Assembly: GCA_017550285.1 (NCBI GenBank)
Contig: JAFZPP010000005.1
Coordinates: 1-64,000 of the forward strand
DNA from: Oscillospiraceae bacterium
Lineage (GTDB): Bacteria > Bacillota > Clostridia > Oscillospirales > Ruminococcaceae
Direction: 5' to 3'
Length of the DNA: 64,000 nucleotides
Positions 17,120 through 26,363 of the stretch are shown piece after piece (the first letter of the stretch is position 1; every line of letters begins with the position of its first letter). Under the pieces are notes generated by a model. That model was not told the origin of the DNA. It worked only from the letters and a program-made list of their open reading frames with translations, and searched no databases. The translations under genes were made by a program, and so were the position numbers.

Positions 17120-18256
17120 ATGACAGAACGAACTGATATCAATAAAATATGGAAAATATTTACGCTTGCACAATATGAAAAGGAAGCGGGATTTCTCACG
17201 CATATGGCAGAACAGGGCTGGGGCTTTGTCAAAACCGACGGTTTCTGCTATACCTTTGAACGCTGCACGCCTGCGCAGTACACATACCGGCTGGATTGCT
17301 GCGGCATCCCGTTTCATCAGCGCGGCAAATACTACGAAAAGCTCCGCAGTCACGGCTGGGAGCATGTGAAGGACTGCAACGGCATCGGCTATTTCCGCAA
17401 ATCCTCTGCGGATATTTCAACGGAAGACAGCGGATTATTCGGCGGCAGCCTCTCGCTGCATACCATGACGGAAAAAGCGCACGGTGCGATGGCGGTATCG
17501 TTTCTCATCAGCTGCTTTGTGCTGCTGCTGTTCGCGTTCCGAAACAGCGGGAATCTTCTGGTGAACGGTGAAACGCTTGCCGCAAACCCGATCTATATGA
17601 TCTTCCTTGCAGCGATTCTGCTGTTTTGCATTATGTTCTTTTGCAAGTCCGCCGCAGACTGCGTGATTCTGAAAAAGAATATGGTAAAGGGTGAAGTCAA
17701 ACAGGTCAGGCGGCGTTTTACAATCGCAGACTATGAAAAAGAAGAAGCATATCTGACGGATATGGCAGCGCAGGGCTGGCGCCTCGTCACATTCACGCTG
17801 AACCGCTATACCTTTGAACATTGCGAACCGGAAAAGATTGTCTACCGGCTGGATTACAGCGGCAGGAATCAGAAGAAGCGCGAGGATTATTATACTATGT
17901 TCCGCGATTACGGCTGGGAATTTGTGACGAATCTCGGCGGATTCAGCTACTTCCGCAAATCGGCTGAGGGTGTTTCGCCGGAAGACCTCGAGATTTTCAG
18001 TGACGGCGAATCGCATCTCGAAATGGTCAAAAAGCTCATTCGCTGCGAGGTGCTGCCGTCGCTTGTAATCATGATTCTCATTGTGCTGCAAAGCATCGGC
18101 AATATCCGCGAGCAATTACTGGAAGGACAGTTGAGCATTGTCATGTGGATTATGACGGTGATTCTGCTCGTGCTGATCGTGTTCTGCGTGATCCGCTGGG
18201 TCAGAATCAGCGCAGACTTTGTGCGGCTGAAAAGAAAATACAAGAAATCTGCATAA
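17120..18256 (+). CDS. Double-DUF2812 membrane protein
   Basis: 378 aa; GGAGG upstream of the ATG at 17120. Two complete DUF2812/two-helix units in tandem: unit 1 residues 8-185 (EQGWGFVKTDGFCYTFERC, SHGWEHV, GYFRKSS, then two helices), unit 2 residues 195-375 (AQGWRLVTFTLNRYTFEHC, RDYGWEF, FSYFRKSA, then two helices). Unit 2 is closer to the preceding single-unit gene than to unit 1, which suggests the operon grew by duplication and fusion. Confidence 0.85.
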   Translation: MTERTDINKIWKIFTLAQYEKEAGFLTHMAEQGWGFVKTDGFCYTFERCTPAQYTYRLDCCGIPFHQRGKYYEKLRSHGWEHVKDCNGIGYFRKSSADISTEDSGLFGGSLSLHTMTEKAHGAMAVSFLISCFVLLLFAFRNSGNLLVNGETLAANPIYMIFLAAILLFCIMFFCKSAADCVILKKNMVKGEVKQVRRRFTIADYEKEEAYLTDMAAQGWRLVTFTLNRYTFEHCEPEKIVYRLDYSGRNQKKREDYYTMFRDYGWEFVTNLGGFSYFRKSAEGVSPEDLEIFSDGESHLEMVKKLIRCEVLPSLVIMILIVLQSIGNIREQLLEGQLSIVMWIMTVILLVLIVFCVIRWVRISADFVRLKRKYKKSA

Positions 18257-18302
18257 CAGCATGATTTCTGCGCATCCTACCAGCAGATTGGAGTGATGCA
18301 GT

Positions 18303-18773
18303 ATGACAGAAATCATCCGTTCACAGGGCGCAAAGGACCCTTCGCAGGAAGTCTACAGGGAAATGGTTGCGCAGGCTTCGCGCCGCACAAATATCACGGC
18401 AACCGTCCTGAAAGCCTTTTTCATCGGCGGAAGCATCTGTCTGCTCGGTGAGATCATCCGGCAGGCGCTGCTCCGTGCAGGTGTACCGCAGGACGATTCT
18501 GCCGCGTGGACCTCGGTGCTGCTGGTCTTTCTCTCGGCACTGCTGACCGGCTTCGGATTTTATCAGAAGCTCGCAAAGCACGGCGGTGCCGGTACGCTCG
18601 TCCCGATTACCGGCTTTGCAAATGCCGTTGCATCGGCAGCCGTCGAGGCGAAAACCGAGGGCTTTATTCTCGGTGTCGGCACAAAGATTTTCACGATTGC
18701 AGGACCCGTCATTCTCTACGGCACCGCTGCTTCGGTCGTCTACGGGGTGATTTATTATTTCTTCGGGAGATAA
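18303..18773 (+). CDS. spoVAC: SpoVAC-like membrane protein
   Basis: 156 aa. Four to five membrane segments and the family motif GFGFYQKLAKHGGAGTLVPI followed by TGFANAV. In spore formers SpoVAC acts with SpoVAD and SpoVAE-type proteins as a channel that moves Ca-dipicolinate. Neither partner is adjacent here, so either the rest is elsewhere or the protein has another role. GGAG precedes the ATG. Confidence 0.85.
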   Translation: MTEIIRSQGAKDPSQEVYREMVAQASRRTNITATVLKAFFIGGSICLLGEIIRQALLRAGVPQDDSAAWTSVLLVFLSALLTGFGFYQKLAKHGGAGTLVPITGFANAVASAAVEAKTEGFILGVGTKIFTIAGPVILYGTAASVVYGVIYYFFGR

Positions 18774-18785
18774 GCAAAAGAGAAC

Positions 18786-18834
18786 AAAGCCGCTGAAATC
18801 AAGCGTTTTCGCAGATTTCAGCGGCTTCTTTTTC
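18786..18834 (+). terminator. Rho-independent terminator
   Basis: Stem AAGCCGCTGAAATC / GATTTCAGCGGCTT followed by CTTTTT. The same stem sequence recurs at 27467. Confidence 0.85.
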
Positions 18835-18859
18835 GGGTGCAGTTGTCTGCAAACGCATC

Positions 18860-19087
18860 TTAGAACTGCGCTTTGCCTTCGAGGATGAGCATTTCATCGG
18901 CATGCGGGTCGATCTCCTGCTCCTTGACCTCGCGCTGCCAGTCCTCCGGTGCATAGGATTCGATTTTCACGGTGACTGCTTCGCGTGCGCAGCCCCATTT
19001 TTCGGTGAAGATGCGCGTAATATCCTCCGCGATCTCCTGCTTGATTTTTTCATCCTTCGGGTATGCTTTGACCACGATCAGCGGCAT
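18860..19087 (-). CDS. 4-oxalocrotonate tautomerase-family protein
   Basis: 75 aa, the size of a small tautomerase subunit. The sequence starts MPLIVVKAYP, so Met removal exposes the catalytic N-terminal Pro; later segments TRIFTEKWGCAREAVTVKIE fit the beta-alpha-beta fold. The natural substrate cannot be told. Its start overlaps the end of the upstream gene by 38 bp, so it is the last gene of a three-gene minus-strand operon. Confidence 0.8.
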   Translation of the reverse strand: MPLIVVKAYPKDEKIKQEIAEDITRIFTEKWGCAREAVTVKIESYAPEDWQREVKEQEIDPHADEMLILEGKAQF

Positions 19088-19553
19088 AGAGCTTCTTCCT
19101 TTCCTTATAATGTTTCCATGCGAGATTCAGAAAATCGTCGCTGTTATAGGCATCCCAGCCGACGCGAATCCGCTCCTTCCCGAGCTCAATGACCGTATCG
19201 ACGGGCTGCGATTTGCCTTTTTTGCGCTGTCCGAAGGGTTTGGCACGCCGGACATAGGTGATCTCCTCCCAGCGGTAGCGCCTGCGGATGCCGAGCAGAT
19301 TATGATATACAAAGCCTTTGTCCTCGTGATAATCAATGCGGATATTGCGTGTCATCATCAGCGGGACGGTCATCAGGATTGCTGCCCCGACGATGATGCA
19401 GCTGATACGCTCAGAGTGATTCAGAATGCACAGAATCAGCACAACCGAAAAGCAAGCGCAGCAGACCCAGCCGATGCCGGCAGGATCACGGTTCGGAATG
19501 ACCGTTCCGCGCCGTTTTCTGCGCTTTGCAGGCTGCTTTCGCATCTGCGCCAT
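19050..19553 (-). CDS. Two-helix membrane protein with a PH-like C-terminal domain
   Basis: 167 aa. Very basic N-terminus (KRRKRRG), two membrane helices (about 27-47 and 52-70), then a beta-rich cytoplasmic region (RIDYHEDKGFVYHNLLGIRRRYRWEEITYVRRAKPFGQ) typical of bacterial PH-like domains. The ATG overlaps the previous stop as TAATG, with GGAGG 10 nt upstream. Function unknown. Confidence 0.65.
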   Translation of the reverse strand: MAQMRKQPAKRRKRRGTVIPNRDPAGIGWVCCACFSVVLILCILNHSERISCIIVGAAILMTVPLMMTRNIRIDYHEDKGFVYHNLLGIRRRYRWEEITYVRRAKPFGQRKKGKSQPVDTVIELGKERIRVGWDAYNSDDFLNLAWKHYKERKKLYAADRGQSIPEG

Positions 19554-20932
19554 TACCGGAATGCCTCCACGCATTCACGCTTCACGAGCGCAGCAAGCTC
19601 CGCCGGCAGATTGTGCTGTGCATCCCACTCCTGCCCGAAGCCTGCGGCATCCGCCTGATACTGTGCATACAGCGGCGATTCCTGATATTTGCGGAGCAGC
19701 AGCGGCAGTGCCTCTCCGGATTGTTCTGCGCGTGCAATCGCAAGACAAAGCGAAATATTGACCTCTTTCCGGCTGCCGACGCATTCAAACGGCTTATTCG
19801 GCAGCGCACCGCAGAGCTCCTGCAAGACGGGCTCCATTTCCGGCATTTCAAACATCGGCGCACCGAGCAGTCTTGCGATCTCTTTGAGCGGCAGGAACGG
19901 CGACAGAATCACCGAGACAAACAGACATTTCGCGCAGTGTCCGCACCATTTGTCCTGCTTTGCACCGGCATTGCAGCTCCGGAAAACCTCATGATATGCA
20001 GTCGGGAGCGATGCAAAATACCGTGCAATCTGGAATTCCGTCAGCGGTCTGAGCAGCGAGAAATACTGCACGCCGCAGCGGAGATATTTCTGCTCATATT
20101 CATAGAAATCGCGCTCAAACTGATAGCTCTTGGAATACTGATGATTGACCTCTGCTTCCGAGACGGTCGATTCGCTTGCCGAGGATTCATTCGAGAGAAT
20201 GACCATTTTCAGTCCGTTGACATAGGCAGTCAGTGCGGCAGAGAATGCTACAATCGCAGAAAACGGCGTATGACCGTTCAGAAATCCCTCTTTGTTCAGG
20301 CGCAGCATATTCGGATCGAGCGTGCGCTTCACTTCAAGAATGCGCTCTTTCGGGATACCCGCGAGCAGCGCAGCCTTTTCTGAGGAATCGCGGTGATTGA
20401 TCTGATAGGCATAGGCGTTCCCGAGCTGATTTTTCAGCAGATTCAGCGTGACAATCGAATCCTTGCCGCCGCCGACCGGAATCAGAAAGCCCGAAAGGTC
20501 TGTGCGCTGTGCAGACTGCGCCGGATTGTTCCGCAATGCCGGATTGCCGTGGTCGCAGGTAAACTGCATAAAGCTGTCAAAATCCGTCTCGATGCCGTTG
20601 CGGTAGAAAAATTCGCCCAATCCGCCGAAATACAGCCGCTTCCACCACTCTGCCTGTTCTGCGGCGATTGCTTCCGGAATACGAACCTTCGGGGAACAGG
20701 TGATCTTCCAATAAGAAACCAGTTCTGTCAAGCCGAGTGAATACATCATCCGATGCAGTACAGGGTCATGCAGATCCGGTGCTGCACACGGGATGTACCA
20801 TTCCGGATGGAATTCGCACAGCCCTGCGATTTCAAAATGATATGTGATATGCAGTGTGCCGTTTTCATAAACCGGCGTAAATCCCGAAAAAATAAATTCA
20901 GGATACTGCTGCCGCAGTTCAGTAAAGGTCAT
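19553..20932 (-). CDS. PP-loop ATPase-type enzyme, possibly MurL-like muramoyl-peptide glutamate epimerase
   Basis: 459 aa; start MTFTEL at 20932 chosen for the GGAG 8 nt upstream. A PP-loop GGGKDS (about residue 155) places it among ATP-pyrophosphatases that form an adenylate. The segments HTPFSAIVAFSAAL, LSNESSASE, VNHQYSKSYQFE, and a CxxC pair in WCGHCAKCLFV match what I recall of MurL, which epimerises L-Glu to D-Glu in UDP-MurNAc-L-Ala-L-Glu with ATP. This rests on memory of the family, so other adenylating roles are open. It leads an operon with the PH-like membrane protein and the tautomerase. Confidence 0.6.
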   Translation of the reverse strand: MTFTELRQQYPEFIFSGFTPVYENGTLHITYHFEIAGLCEFHPEWYIPCAAPDLHDPVLHRMMYSLGLTELVSYWKITCSPKVRIPEAIAAEQAEWWKRLYFGGLGEFFYRNGIETDFDSFMQFTCDHGNPALRNNPAQSAQRTDLSGFLIPVGGGKDSIVTLNLLKNQLGNAYAYQINHRDSSEKAALLAGIPKERILEVKRTLDPNMLRLNKEGFLNGHTPFSAIVAFSAALTAYVNGLKMVILSNESSASESTVSEAEVNHQYSKSYQFERDFYEYEQKYLRCGVQYFSLLRPLTEFQIARYFASLPTAYHEVFRSCNAGAKQDKWCGHCAKCLFVSVILSPFLPLKEIARLLGAPMFEMPEMEPVLQELCGALPNKPFECVGSRKEVNISLCLAIARAEQSGEALPLLLRKYQESPLYAQYQADAAGFGQEWDAQHNLPAELAALVKRECVEAFR

Positions 20933-21019
20933 GTAGTTCGCTCCGTTCTGATAAATAGGCTGAATGCGCAATCCGGTCAGATCACGCATTCAGTCTTCAT
21001 CATGGTTTCGATCAATAGA

Positions 21020-21967
21020 TTATTTCGCCTTTGCAGCCTCGCGGACAACCTCTGCGATATGCTCCGCAGACAGACCGAACTGCTTGAGCAGCTCAACCGC
21101 CGGACCGGAGTGACCGAAGGTATCGTTGACGCCGATTCTGCGAACCGGAACCGGGCAAGCCTCGCAGACTGCCTCTGCGACCGCCGAGCCCAGACCGCCG
21201 ATGATGCTGTGCTCCTCTGCGGTGACGATTGTGCCGGTTTCCTTTGCCGCCTTGATGATGATATCCTTATCAAGCGGCTTGATCGTGTGAATATTGATAA
21301 CGCGGACAGAAATGCCCTCGCCTGCGAGCGTATCGGCAGCGATCAGCGCTTCATTGACCATGAGACCGGTCGCAATGACGGTGACATCCTTGCCGTCGCG
21401 GAGCTGTACGCCCTTGCCGAGCTCGAATTTGTAGGTTGCCGGATCGTTGATGACCGGAACGGCAAGTCTGCCGAAGCGGCAGTAGACCGGACCGTCATGC
21501 AGGATTGCTGCTTCGACGGCTGCCTTCGCCTCGGTATCGTCTGCCGGATTGATGACAGTCATGCCCGGGATTGTGCGCATCAGTGCGATATCCTCGCAGC
21601 ACTGGTGGGTCGCGCCGTCCTCACCGACGGAAATGCCGGCATGGGTTGCGCCGATCTTGACATTGAGATGCGGATAGCCGATGGAATTGCGGACGATCTC
21701 AAATGCTCTGCCTGCGGCGAACATTGCGAACGAGGATGCAAACGGCGTCATGCCTGCGGCTGCAAGACCTGCTGCGACGCCCATCATATTGGCTTCTGCA
21801 ATGCCGCAGTCATAGAAGCGGTCTGCATATGCCTTCTTGAACATACCGGTTTTGGTTGCGGCTGCAAGGTCTGCATCCAGAACAACCAGATTCGGATATT
21901 TTTCTGCAAGTGCGACGAGTGCTTCGCCGTAGCTTTCGCGTGTTGCCTTCTTGATGACTTCGCTCAT
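21020..21967 (-). CDS. Transketolase, C-terminal subunit
   Basis: 315 aa. Carries the pyrimidine-binding and C-terminal domains of transketolase: DADLAAATKTGMF, the conserved Glu in DCGIAEANMMGVAAGLA (TPP aminopyrimidine contact), and GVNDTFGHSGPAVELL. With the N-terminal subunit it moves two-carbon units in the pentose phosphate pathway. The start overlaps the stop of the upstream subunit by 4 bp (ATGA). Split transketolases are usual in Clostridia. Confidence 0.93.
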   Translation of the reverse strand: MSEVIKKATRESYGEALVALAEKYPNLVVLDADLAAATKTGMFKKAYADRFYDCGIAEANMMGVAAGLAAAGMTPFASSFAMFAAGRAFEIVRNSIGYPHLNVKIGATHAGISVGEDGATHQCCEDIALMRTIPGMTVINPADDTEAKAAVEAAILHDGPVYCRFGRLAVPVINDPATYKFELGKGVQLRDGKDVTVIATGLMVNEALIAADTLAGEGISVRVINIHTIKPLDKDIIIKAAKETGTIVTAEEHSIIGGLGSAVAEAVCEACPVPVRRIGVNDTFGHSGPAVELLKQFGLSAEHIAEVVREAAKAK

Positions 21968-22809
21968 GCTTCCGCCTCCAATCTGCTGAGCTCCGCAGTC
22001 AGCTCTGCCATTGCCTTTTCATACTGCTCGGTGTTCGGCGCAGTGCCGTGCCAGCCGACCTGATTCTCCATAAAGGAAACGCCCTTGCCCTTTGTGGAAT
22101 GCTGAATAATGACAACCGGCTGCTGCGTGACTTTCTCTGCCTCACGGAATGCACGGTCGATATCGTCAAAGTCATGTGCATCCATTTCGATGACATGCCA
22201 GCCGAATGCCGCGAACTTATCCGGAATCGGCTCCGGCGAGCAGACATCGGTGATCTTGCCGTCGATCTGGAGACCGTTGTTGTCCACGATTGCGGTCAGA
22301 TTGTCAAGCCCGTAATGTGCAGCAAACATCGCTGCCTCCCAGACCTGACCCTCTTCGATTTCACCGTCGCCGAGGACAGCGTAGACGCGGTAGTTATCGC
22401 CGCGGTGCTTGCCTGCCAGTGCCATGCCGCATGCTGCGGAGATGCCCTGACCGAGCGAGCCGCTGCTCATATCCACGCCCGGAATCGTGATGCAGGGGTG
22501 ACCCTGTAATCTGGCGCCGATATGACGGAGCGTCTTCATCTCATCCATGGGGAAGAAGCCGCGTTCAGCCAGCGTTGCATAGAGCGCCGGTGCGGTGTGA
22601 CCCTTGGAGAGCACAAAACGGTCGCGCTCTGCGAGATCGGGCTGATCGGGGTAGACATTCATTCTGGTGAAATAGAGGTACGTCAGCACATCCGCGATAG
22701 AGAGCGAGCCGCCCGGATGGCCGGATTTTGCATTGTACACGCCTTCAATGATGCCCATGCGGATCTTGCAGGCGTGAATCTGGAGCTGTCTGCGAAGCAA
22801 ATCGTCCAT
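21964..22809 (-). CDS. Transketolase, N-terminal subunit
   Basis: 281 aa; MDDLL at 22809 has AGGAAG upstream. TPP-binding half: SGHPGGSLSIADVLTYLYF, SKGHTAPALYA, SSGSLGQGISAA, and the thiamine motif GDGEIEEGQVWEAAMFAAHY ending in NN. First gene of the two-gene operon with a clear promoter at 22863-22891. Confidence 0.93.
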   Translation of the reverse strand: MDDLLRRQLQIHACKIRMGIIEGVYNAKSGHPGGSLSIADVLTYLYFTRMNVYPDQPDLAERDRFVLSKGHTAPALYATLAERGFFPMDEMKTLRHIGARLQGHPCITIPGVDMSSGSLGQGISAACGMALAGKHRGDNYRVYAVLGDGEIEEGQVWEAAMFAAHYGLDNLTAIVDNNGLQIDGKITDVCSPEPIPDKFAAFGWHVIEMDAHDFDDIDRAFREAEKVTQQPVVIIQHSTKGKGVSFMENQVGWHGTAPNTEQYEKAMAELTAELSRLEAEA

Positions 22810-22862
22810 ATTCGTAATCTTCCTTTCTGCTGTGCGCTGAACCGCGCTCATAGCTGATTTTT

Positions 22863-22891
22863 ATTATACTATATATTGCGAAAAAATGCAA
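22863..22891 (-). promoter_or_regulatory. Transketolase operon promoter
   Basis: Minus strand: TTGCAT, 17 nt, TATAAT, 53 bp before the ATG at 22809. Confidence 0.7.
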
Positions 22892-23032
22892 GCGATTTCG
22901 CGCAGTATTTATGACTGATTCTTGCTGATTTGTTCCTGATTTTTGCGGAAAACCGCCGGCGCGCGTCTTTCCGGCGGCGCAGATGCCGCGAACTGTCCGT
23001 TTGCCGGACAGCGGAAACTGCGAAAAACACCG

Positions 23033-23072
23033 CAAAAAATGCCCTTCTCCGAACGGAACCGGAGAAGGGCAT
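23033..23072 (-). terminator. Terminator of the GH53 gene
   Basis: Stem ATGCCCTTCTCCG / CGGAGAAGGGCAT with an 8-nt loop and, on the minus strand, a T6 tail, starting 6 bp after the stop. Confidence 0.9.
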
Positions 23073-23077
23073 CTGCA

Positions 23078-25270
23078 TCAGTCGAGCTTTGCGATTTTCC
23101 GAAGGATTGCAATGACATCCTCGCTTGTGATTTCACCGTCTGCGTCGCAGTCCGCATTGCGGCGTCCCTGCGCAGTCATATTCGCGCCGGCATCCTCTGC
23201 GACAAACCGTGCCAGCAGCACCGCATCGGAAACATCGACAATGCCGCTGCAATTACAGTCGCCGCGGTTGATCTGCGGACGGTCATCAGGCGGTGCGGCG
23301 GCAGTTGTTGTCGTGGTCGTTGTTGTGGTGGTTGCGGCGGAAGTCGTTTTGGTCGTGGTGGTTGCAGTAGTTTTTGCTGTCGTTGTCGTTGTTGTCGTTG
23401 TAGTAGTGGTTGTGGTCGTTGTTTTCTTTGTGGTGGTTGTCGTTGCCTTTTTTGTGGTGGTTGTCTGCGTGGTTGTGACCGGATCCGCCTGCTTTAAGCA
23501 GAGTACGCATTCGTCTGCTGAGCCGAAGGCTTCTCCTTCGCCGTTCACGCTGATCATGATATCAATGTTTTCGCCGGCATTTGCGTGCACAGTAATCGGC
23601 GGCGCAAACCAGTTGTTCCAGCCGGTCGGGCTGAATGTCATGAAGCGGCTGTCGCTGTCGGAATACAGTCCGACCTTGATCGAGCTTGCCGGATTGCCCT
23701 GAAAACTCGCTTTGAATTCATATGTACCGGAAACGGGCGCCTTGACCGAAGCCGTTGCCGTTGCGAACCGGAAGGATGATTTGCTGTACCAGTGCAGCGC
23801 ATATTCGCCGTTTTTTGCATCCTCCTTGCGGACATCCATATGACCGTCCGCGGGCGGATCGGTGATCGTCCAGCCGGTCGGATTCTGCGTCGCCTTTTTA
23901 TCCAGCTCAAAATCCGGATTCTGCAACAGATTTTCACCGGATGCATCCGGACTGACCGTGCCCGTCACGGCAGGCGTGACCGTATCACCGTGGACGCTGT
24001 TGAAGACATAGAGCGATTCGAGCGGCTTTCCGGAGGCATCAAACAGCGCCTGATTCTCCCAGCTGCTTCCGCCGTAATACTTCGCATCCGCGTCATATTC
24101 CATTGCATTCTGCGTTGCCCAGCCGCCGCCGTACTGATTCCAGAGCTGTTTCCGCTGATTGTCGTCGGCATTGATCGCAAGCCATGCAGGTTCCCAGTAG
24201 AATACGCCGATGCCCTTGCCGTCCGGAATCGCGGCGACCGCGCGGAACAGGTCCTCAAGGAACGCAAGTTGCCCGTCCGCACCGACCGGATAACTGACAT
24301 AATTGCCGAGGTCCTGCTGCGAGGAGATCACATTAGACCCCGCATCTTTATTCTCGAAGTTATATGCCCACGAGGTCTCCGCGACGAGCACCTTTTTGCC
24401 GTAGGTCTTTGCGATATTTGTCAGCGTATTTTTCAGCCCGTCGGGCGTGCCGTGCCAGTAGGGATAATAGGACGTTGCAAAGACATCGTAATCCACATTG
24501 TTCTGGCGGAGCTTTCCGGCGATATAATTCATGTTGTCGGATTTTTCCGGATTGGTAAAATGCAGTGCGACAAGGACATTTTTATCAAATTCGCGGACCG
24601 CCTTTGCACCTGCACTGAACAGGCTCGTGAGGTCCTTCCAGACGGCATCGCCCCAGTTTCCCTTGTCGAGCGACACACCGCACATGCCGGTTGTTGTCTC
24701 GTTGCCGACCTGCACCATTGCGATTTCTGCACCGGTCGCTTTCAGCTTTTTGAGCGTTTCACCGGTAAAACGGTAGATTGCATCCGCCTTCTGGCTGACG
24801 GAATAATTTTCCCATGCCTTCGGTGCGCGCTGCTTGCCGGGGTCTGCCCAGAAATCCGAATAATGGAAATCGACAAAGAGCTTTAAGCCTGCATCGGCGC
24901 AGCGCTTTGCGATTTTCTCTGCACACGCGACATCATTGGCGCCGCCGCCGTATGTCATGTGATTCTGTGCGCCGGTCGGATCGTTCCAGATGCGGACGCG
25001 GATTGTATTGACGCCTGCCTCTGCAAGCGTCTTGAAGATGTCCTGTTCTTTTCCGCTGCGGTCATAGAATTTGACGCCGCTCTGCTCCAGCGCAATCACG
25101 GATGAGATATCGGCGCCTTTGAACGGATCGCCGTTTGCAAACGGCAGTCCCGAAATGCCGGAGAACGTGATCGGTACGGCTGCGTCCGCATTTTGCGGCA
25201 TGACAAATCCGCTGCCAGTACACAGCAGCACGGCTGCCGCAGCAGCGGAAAACAGTTTCCTCAGCTTCAT
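23078..25270 (-). CDS. Cellulosomal arabinogalactan endo-beta-1,4-galactanase (GH53, CBM61-like, dockerin)
   Basis: 730 aa. Signal peptide (1-31, cut near ADA-AV), GH53 catalytic domain (about 35-430) with acid/base Glu191 in VQVGNET and nucleophile Glu298 in LVAETSWAY, a beta-sandwich resembling CBM61 (about 455-600), an uninterrupted Thr-rich linker (about 608-665), and a dockerin (670-730) with two calcium-loop/helix repeats: DCNCSGIVDVSDAVLLARF and DCDADGEITSEDVIAIL. It should cleave pectic beta-1,4-galactan outside the cell while docked to a scaffoldin cohesin. MKLRK at 25270 is the natural signal-peptide start, with GAGAGG upstream. Confidence 0.93.
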   Translation of the reverse strand: MKLRKLFSAAAAAVLLCTGSGFVMPQNADAAVPITFSGISGLPFANGDPFKGADISSVIALEQSGVKFYDRSGKEQDIFKTLAEAGVNTIRVRIWNDPTGAQNHMTYGGGANDVACAEKIAKRCADAGLKLFVDFHYSDFWADPGKQRAPKAWENYSVSQKADAIYRFTGETLKKLKATGAEIAMVQVGNETTTGMCGVSLDKGNWGDAVWKDLTSLFSAGAKAVREFDKNVLVALHFTNPEKSDNMNYIAGKLRQNNVDYDVFATSYYPYWHGTPDGLKNTLTNIAKTYGKKVLVAETSWAYNFENKDAGSNVISSQQDLGNYVSYPVGADGQLAFLEDLFRAVAAIPDGKGIGVFYWEPAWLAINADDNQRKQLWNQYGGGWATQNAMEYDADAKYYGGSSWENQALFDASGKPLESLYVFNSVHGDTVTPAVTGTVSPDASGENLLQNPDFELDKKATQNPTGWTITDPPADGHMDVRKEDAKNGEYALHWYSKSSFRFATATASVKAPVSGTYEFKASFQGNPASSIKVGLYSDSDSRFMTFSPTGWNNWFAPPITVHANAGENIDIMISVNGEGEAFGSADECVLCLKQADPVTTTQTTTTKKATTTTTKKTTTTTTTTTTTTTTTAKTTATTTTKTTSAATTTTTTTTTTAAAPPDDRPQINRGDCNCSGIVDVSDAVLLARFVAEDAGANMTAQGRRNADCDADGEITSEDVIAILRKIAKLD

Positions 25271-25337
25271 AAATAAAAAGACCTCTCTTATATAAATTTT
25301 TCCCCGTAACAAAGCATTCTCTTTTCTGCTTTGTCTC

Positions 25338-25367
25338 ATTATATCATGTTTGTCCCATTTATTGCAA
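25338..25367 (-). promoter_or_regulatory. GH53 promoter
   Basis: Minus strand: TTGCAA, 18 nt, TATAAT, 67 bp upstream of the start. The 360-bp gap to the divergent gene at 25632 holds this and the plus-strand promoter at 25557; nothing else was recognised in it. Confidence 0.6.
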
Positions 25368-25556
25368 TGGAATTTGAATATTTTTTATGTACTATTTGCA
25401 GATATATCACAAAATGTGAGAGAATAAAAATCATCAGATCAAAAAATGAGAAAACAAATACAGTACGGAATCTTTCTATGTTGATCCTGTGTCCGGTTTT
25501 TTTATCGGGCGCGGGACGCTGCCGGAAATCTTCGGATGATTGGATGCAGTCACTGC

Positions 25557-25585
25557 TTGACATCAATATCGGTTTGTGATAAAAT
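25557..25585 (+). promoter_or_regulatory. Promoter of the 25632 gene
   Basis: TTGACA, 17 nt, TAAAAT, 47 bp before the ATG. Confidence 0.65.
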
Positions 25586-25631
25586 AGAAGTGTATGACAG
25601 ACTGATTCTGTATTGAAAGGCGGTATGAAAT

Positions 25632-26312
25632 ATGCGCGATCTGTTTTTCTGCCCCGAGCGCTGGGAACCGGACCCGATGATCTCGACAAATGCGGCTTCG
25701 GAGACCCGTGTGCGCGGCTTTTCCGGCAGAACCGTCGATGCGTGGCAGCTCGGAGACTTCGGCGCCGACTGGACGGCAATCACCTCGCAGATTCCCATGG
25801 AGACGGGCTGGCTCGAAGCCGGTGCGCAGTACCGCTTCTGCTTCTGGCTCAACGGCGGCGAGAACAGCCGCGGCGATGAAACCTGCATGCTCGAAATCTT
25901 CGGCGATGCATGGGAGCAGCGCCTGCGCTTCCGCCTCAACCGCAATCACACAAAGCCGCTGCTCGAAAAGAATCACTGGCTGCTCTTTGCCGTTCCGTTT
26001 ACGGCACCCGAGGCAGCCGAGGCGCTGAATTTCCGGTTTGTTGCGGCAGGCGCCGTCTGCACAATCGCCGGTATCCCCGATATGGACATGTCTGCCTGCG
26101 AATCGCTGACGCCGGATGCGCCCGATACAGAGCATGCAGCACGGCATAATCTCTTCTTCCCCCACGGCTGGCAGGATGAAAAATCCGCCGCAGCCGCCGA
26201 GCAGGAGCAGAAGACTTCCCGCAGAAAAAAGATTGCCGCAGCCGCTGCGGTTACTGCATTCTGCGCCGTCGGTGCCGTTGCGCTTGGAACATATCTCAAA
26301 AAGAAACGGTAA
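25632..26312 (+). CDS. Tail-anchored membrane protein with a beta-sandwich-like domain
   Basis: 226 aa. No signal peptide; the N-terminal ~155 residues alternate Trp/Phe-rich strands (YRFCFWLNGGENS, HWLLFAVPF) reminiscent of carbohydrate-binding beta sandwiches. A charged linker leads to one C-terminal hydrophobic helix (about 200-220) ending LKKKR, so the domain should face the cytoplasm. It lies 51 bp upstream of ychF and may be cotranscribed with it. No family is recognised. Confidence 0.65.
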   Translation: MRDLFFCPERWEPDPMISTNAASETRVRGFSGRTVDAWQLGDFGADWTAITSQIPMETGWLEAGAQYRFCFWLNGGENSRGDETCMLEIFGDAWEQRLRFRLNRNHTKPLLEKNHWLLFAVPFTAPEAAEALNFRFVAAGAVCTIAGIPDMDMSACESLTPDAPDTEHAARHNLFFPHGWQDEKSAAAAEQEQKTSRRKKIAAAAAVTAFCAVGAVALGTYLKKKR

Positions 26313-26363
26313 TCCGTTTTCTATAATCTGGATTGACAGAATCCACAGGAGGAATTTAGTTAC

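Noticed and set aside
23285-23480. Dense short repeats, CRISPR-like at first sight
   Set aside because: They are ACN codons of the Thr-rich linker in the GH53 gene; there are no spacers of constant length. No CRISPR array was found in the window.
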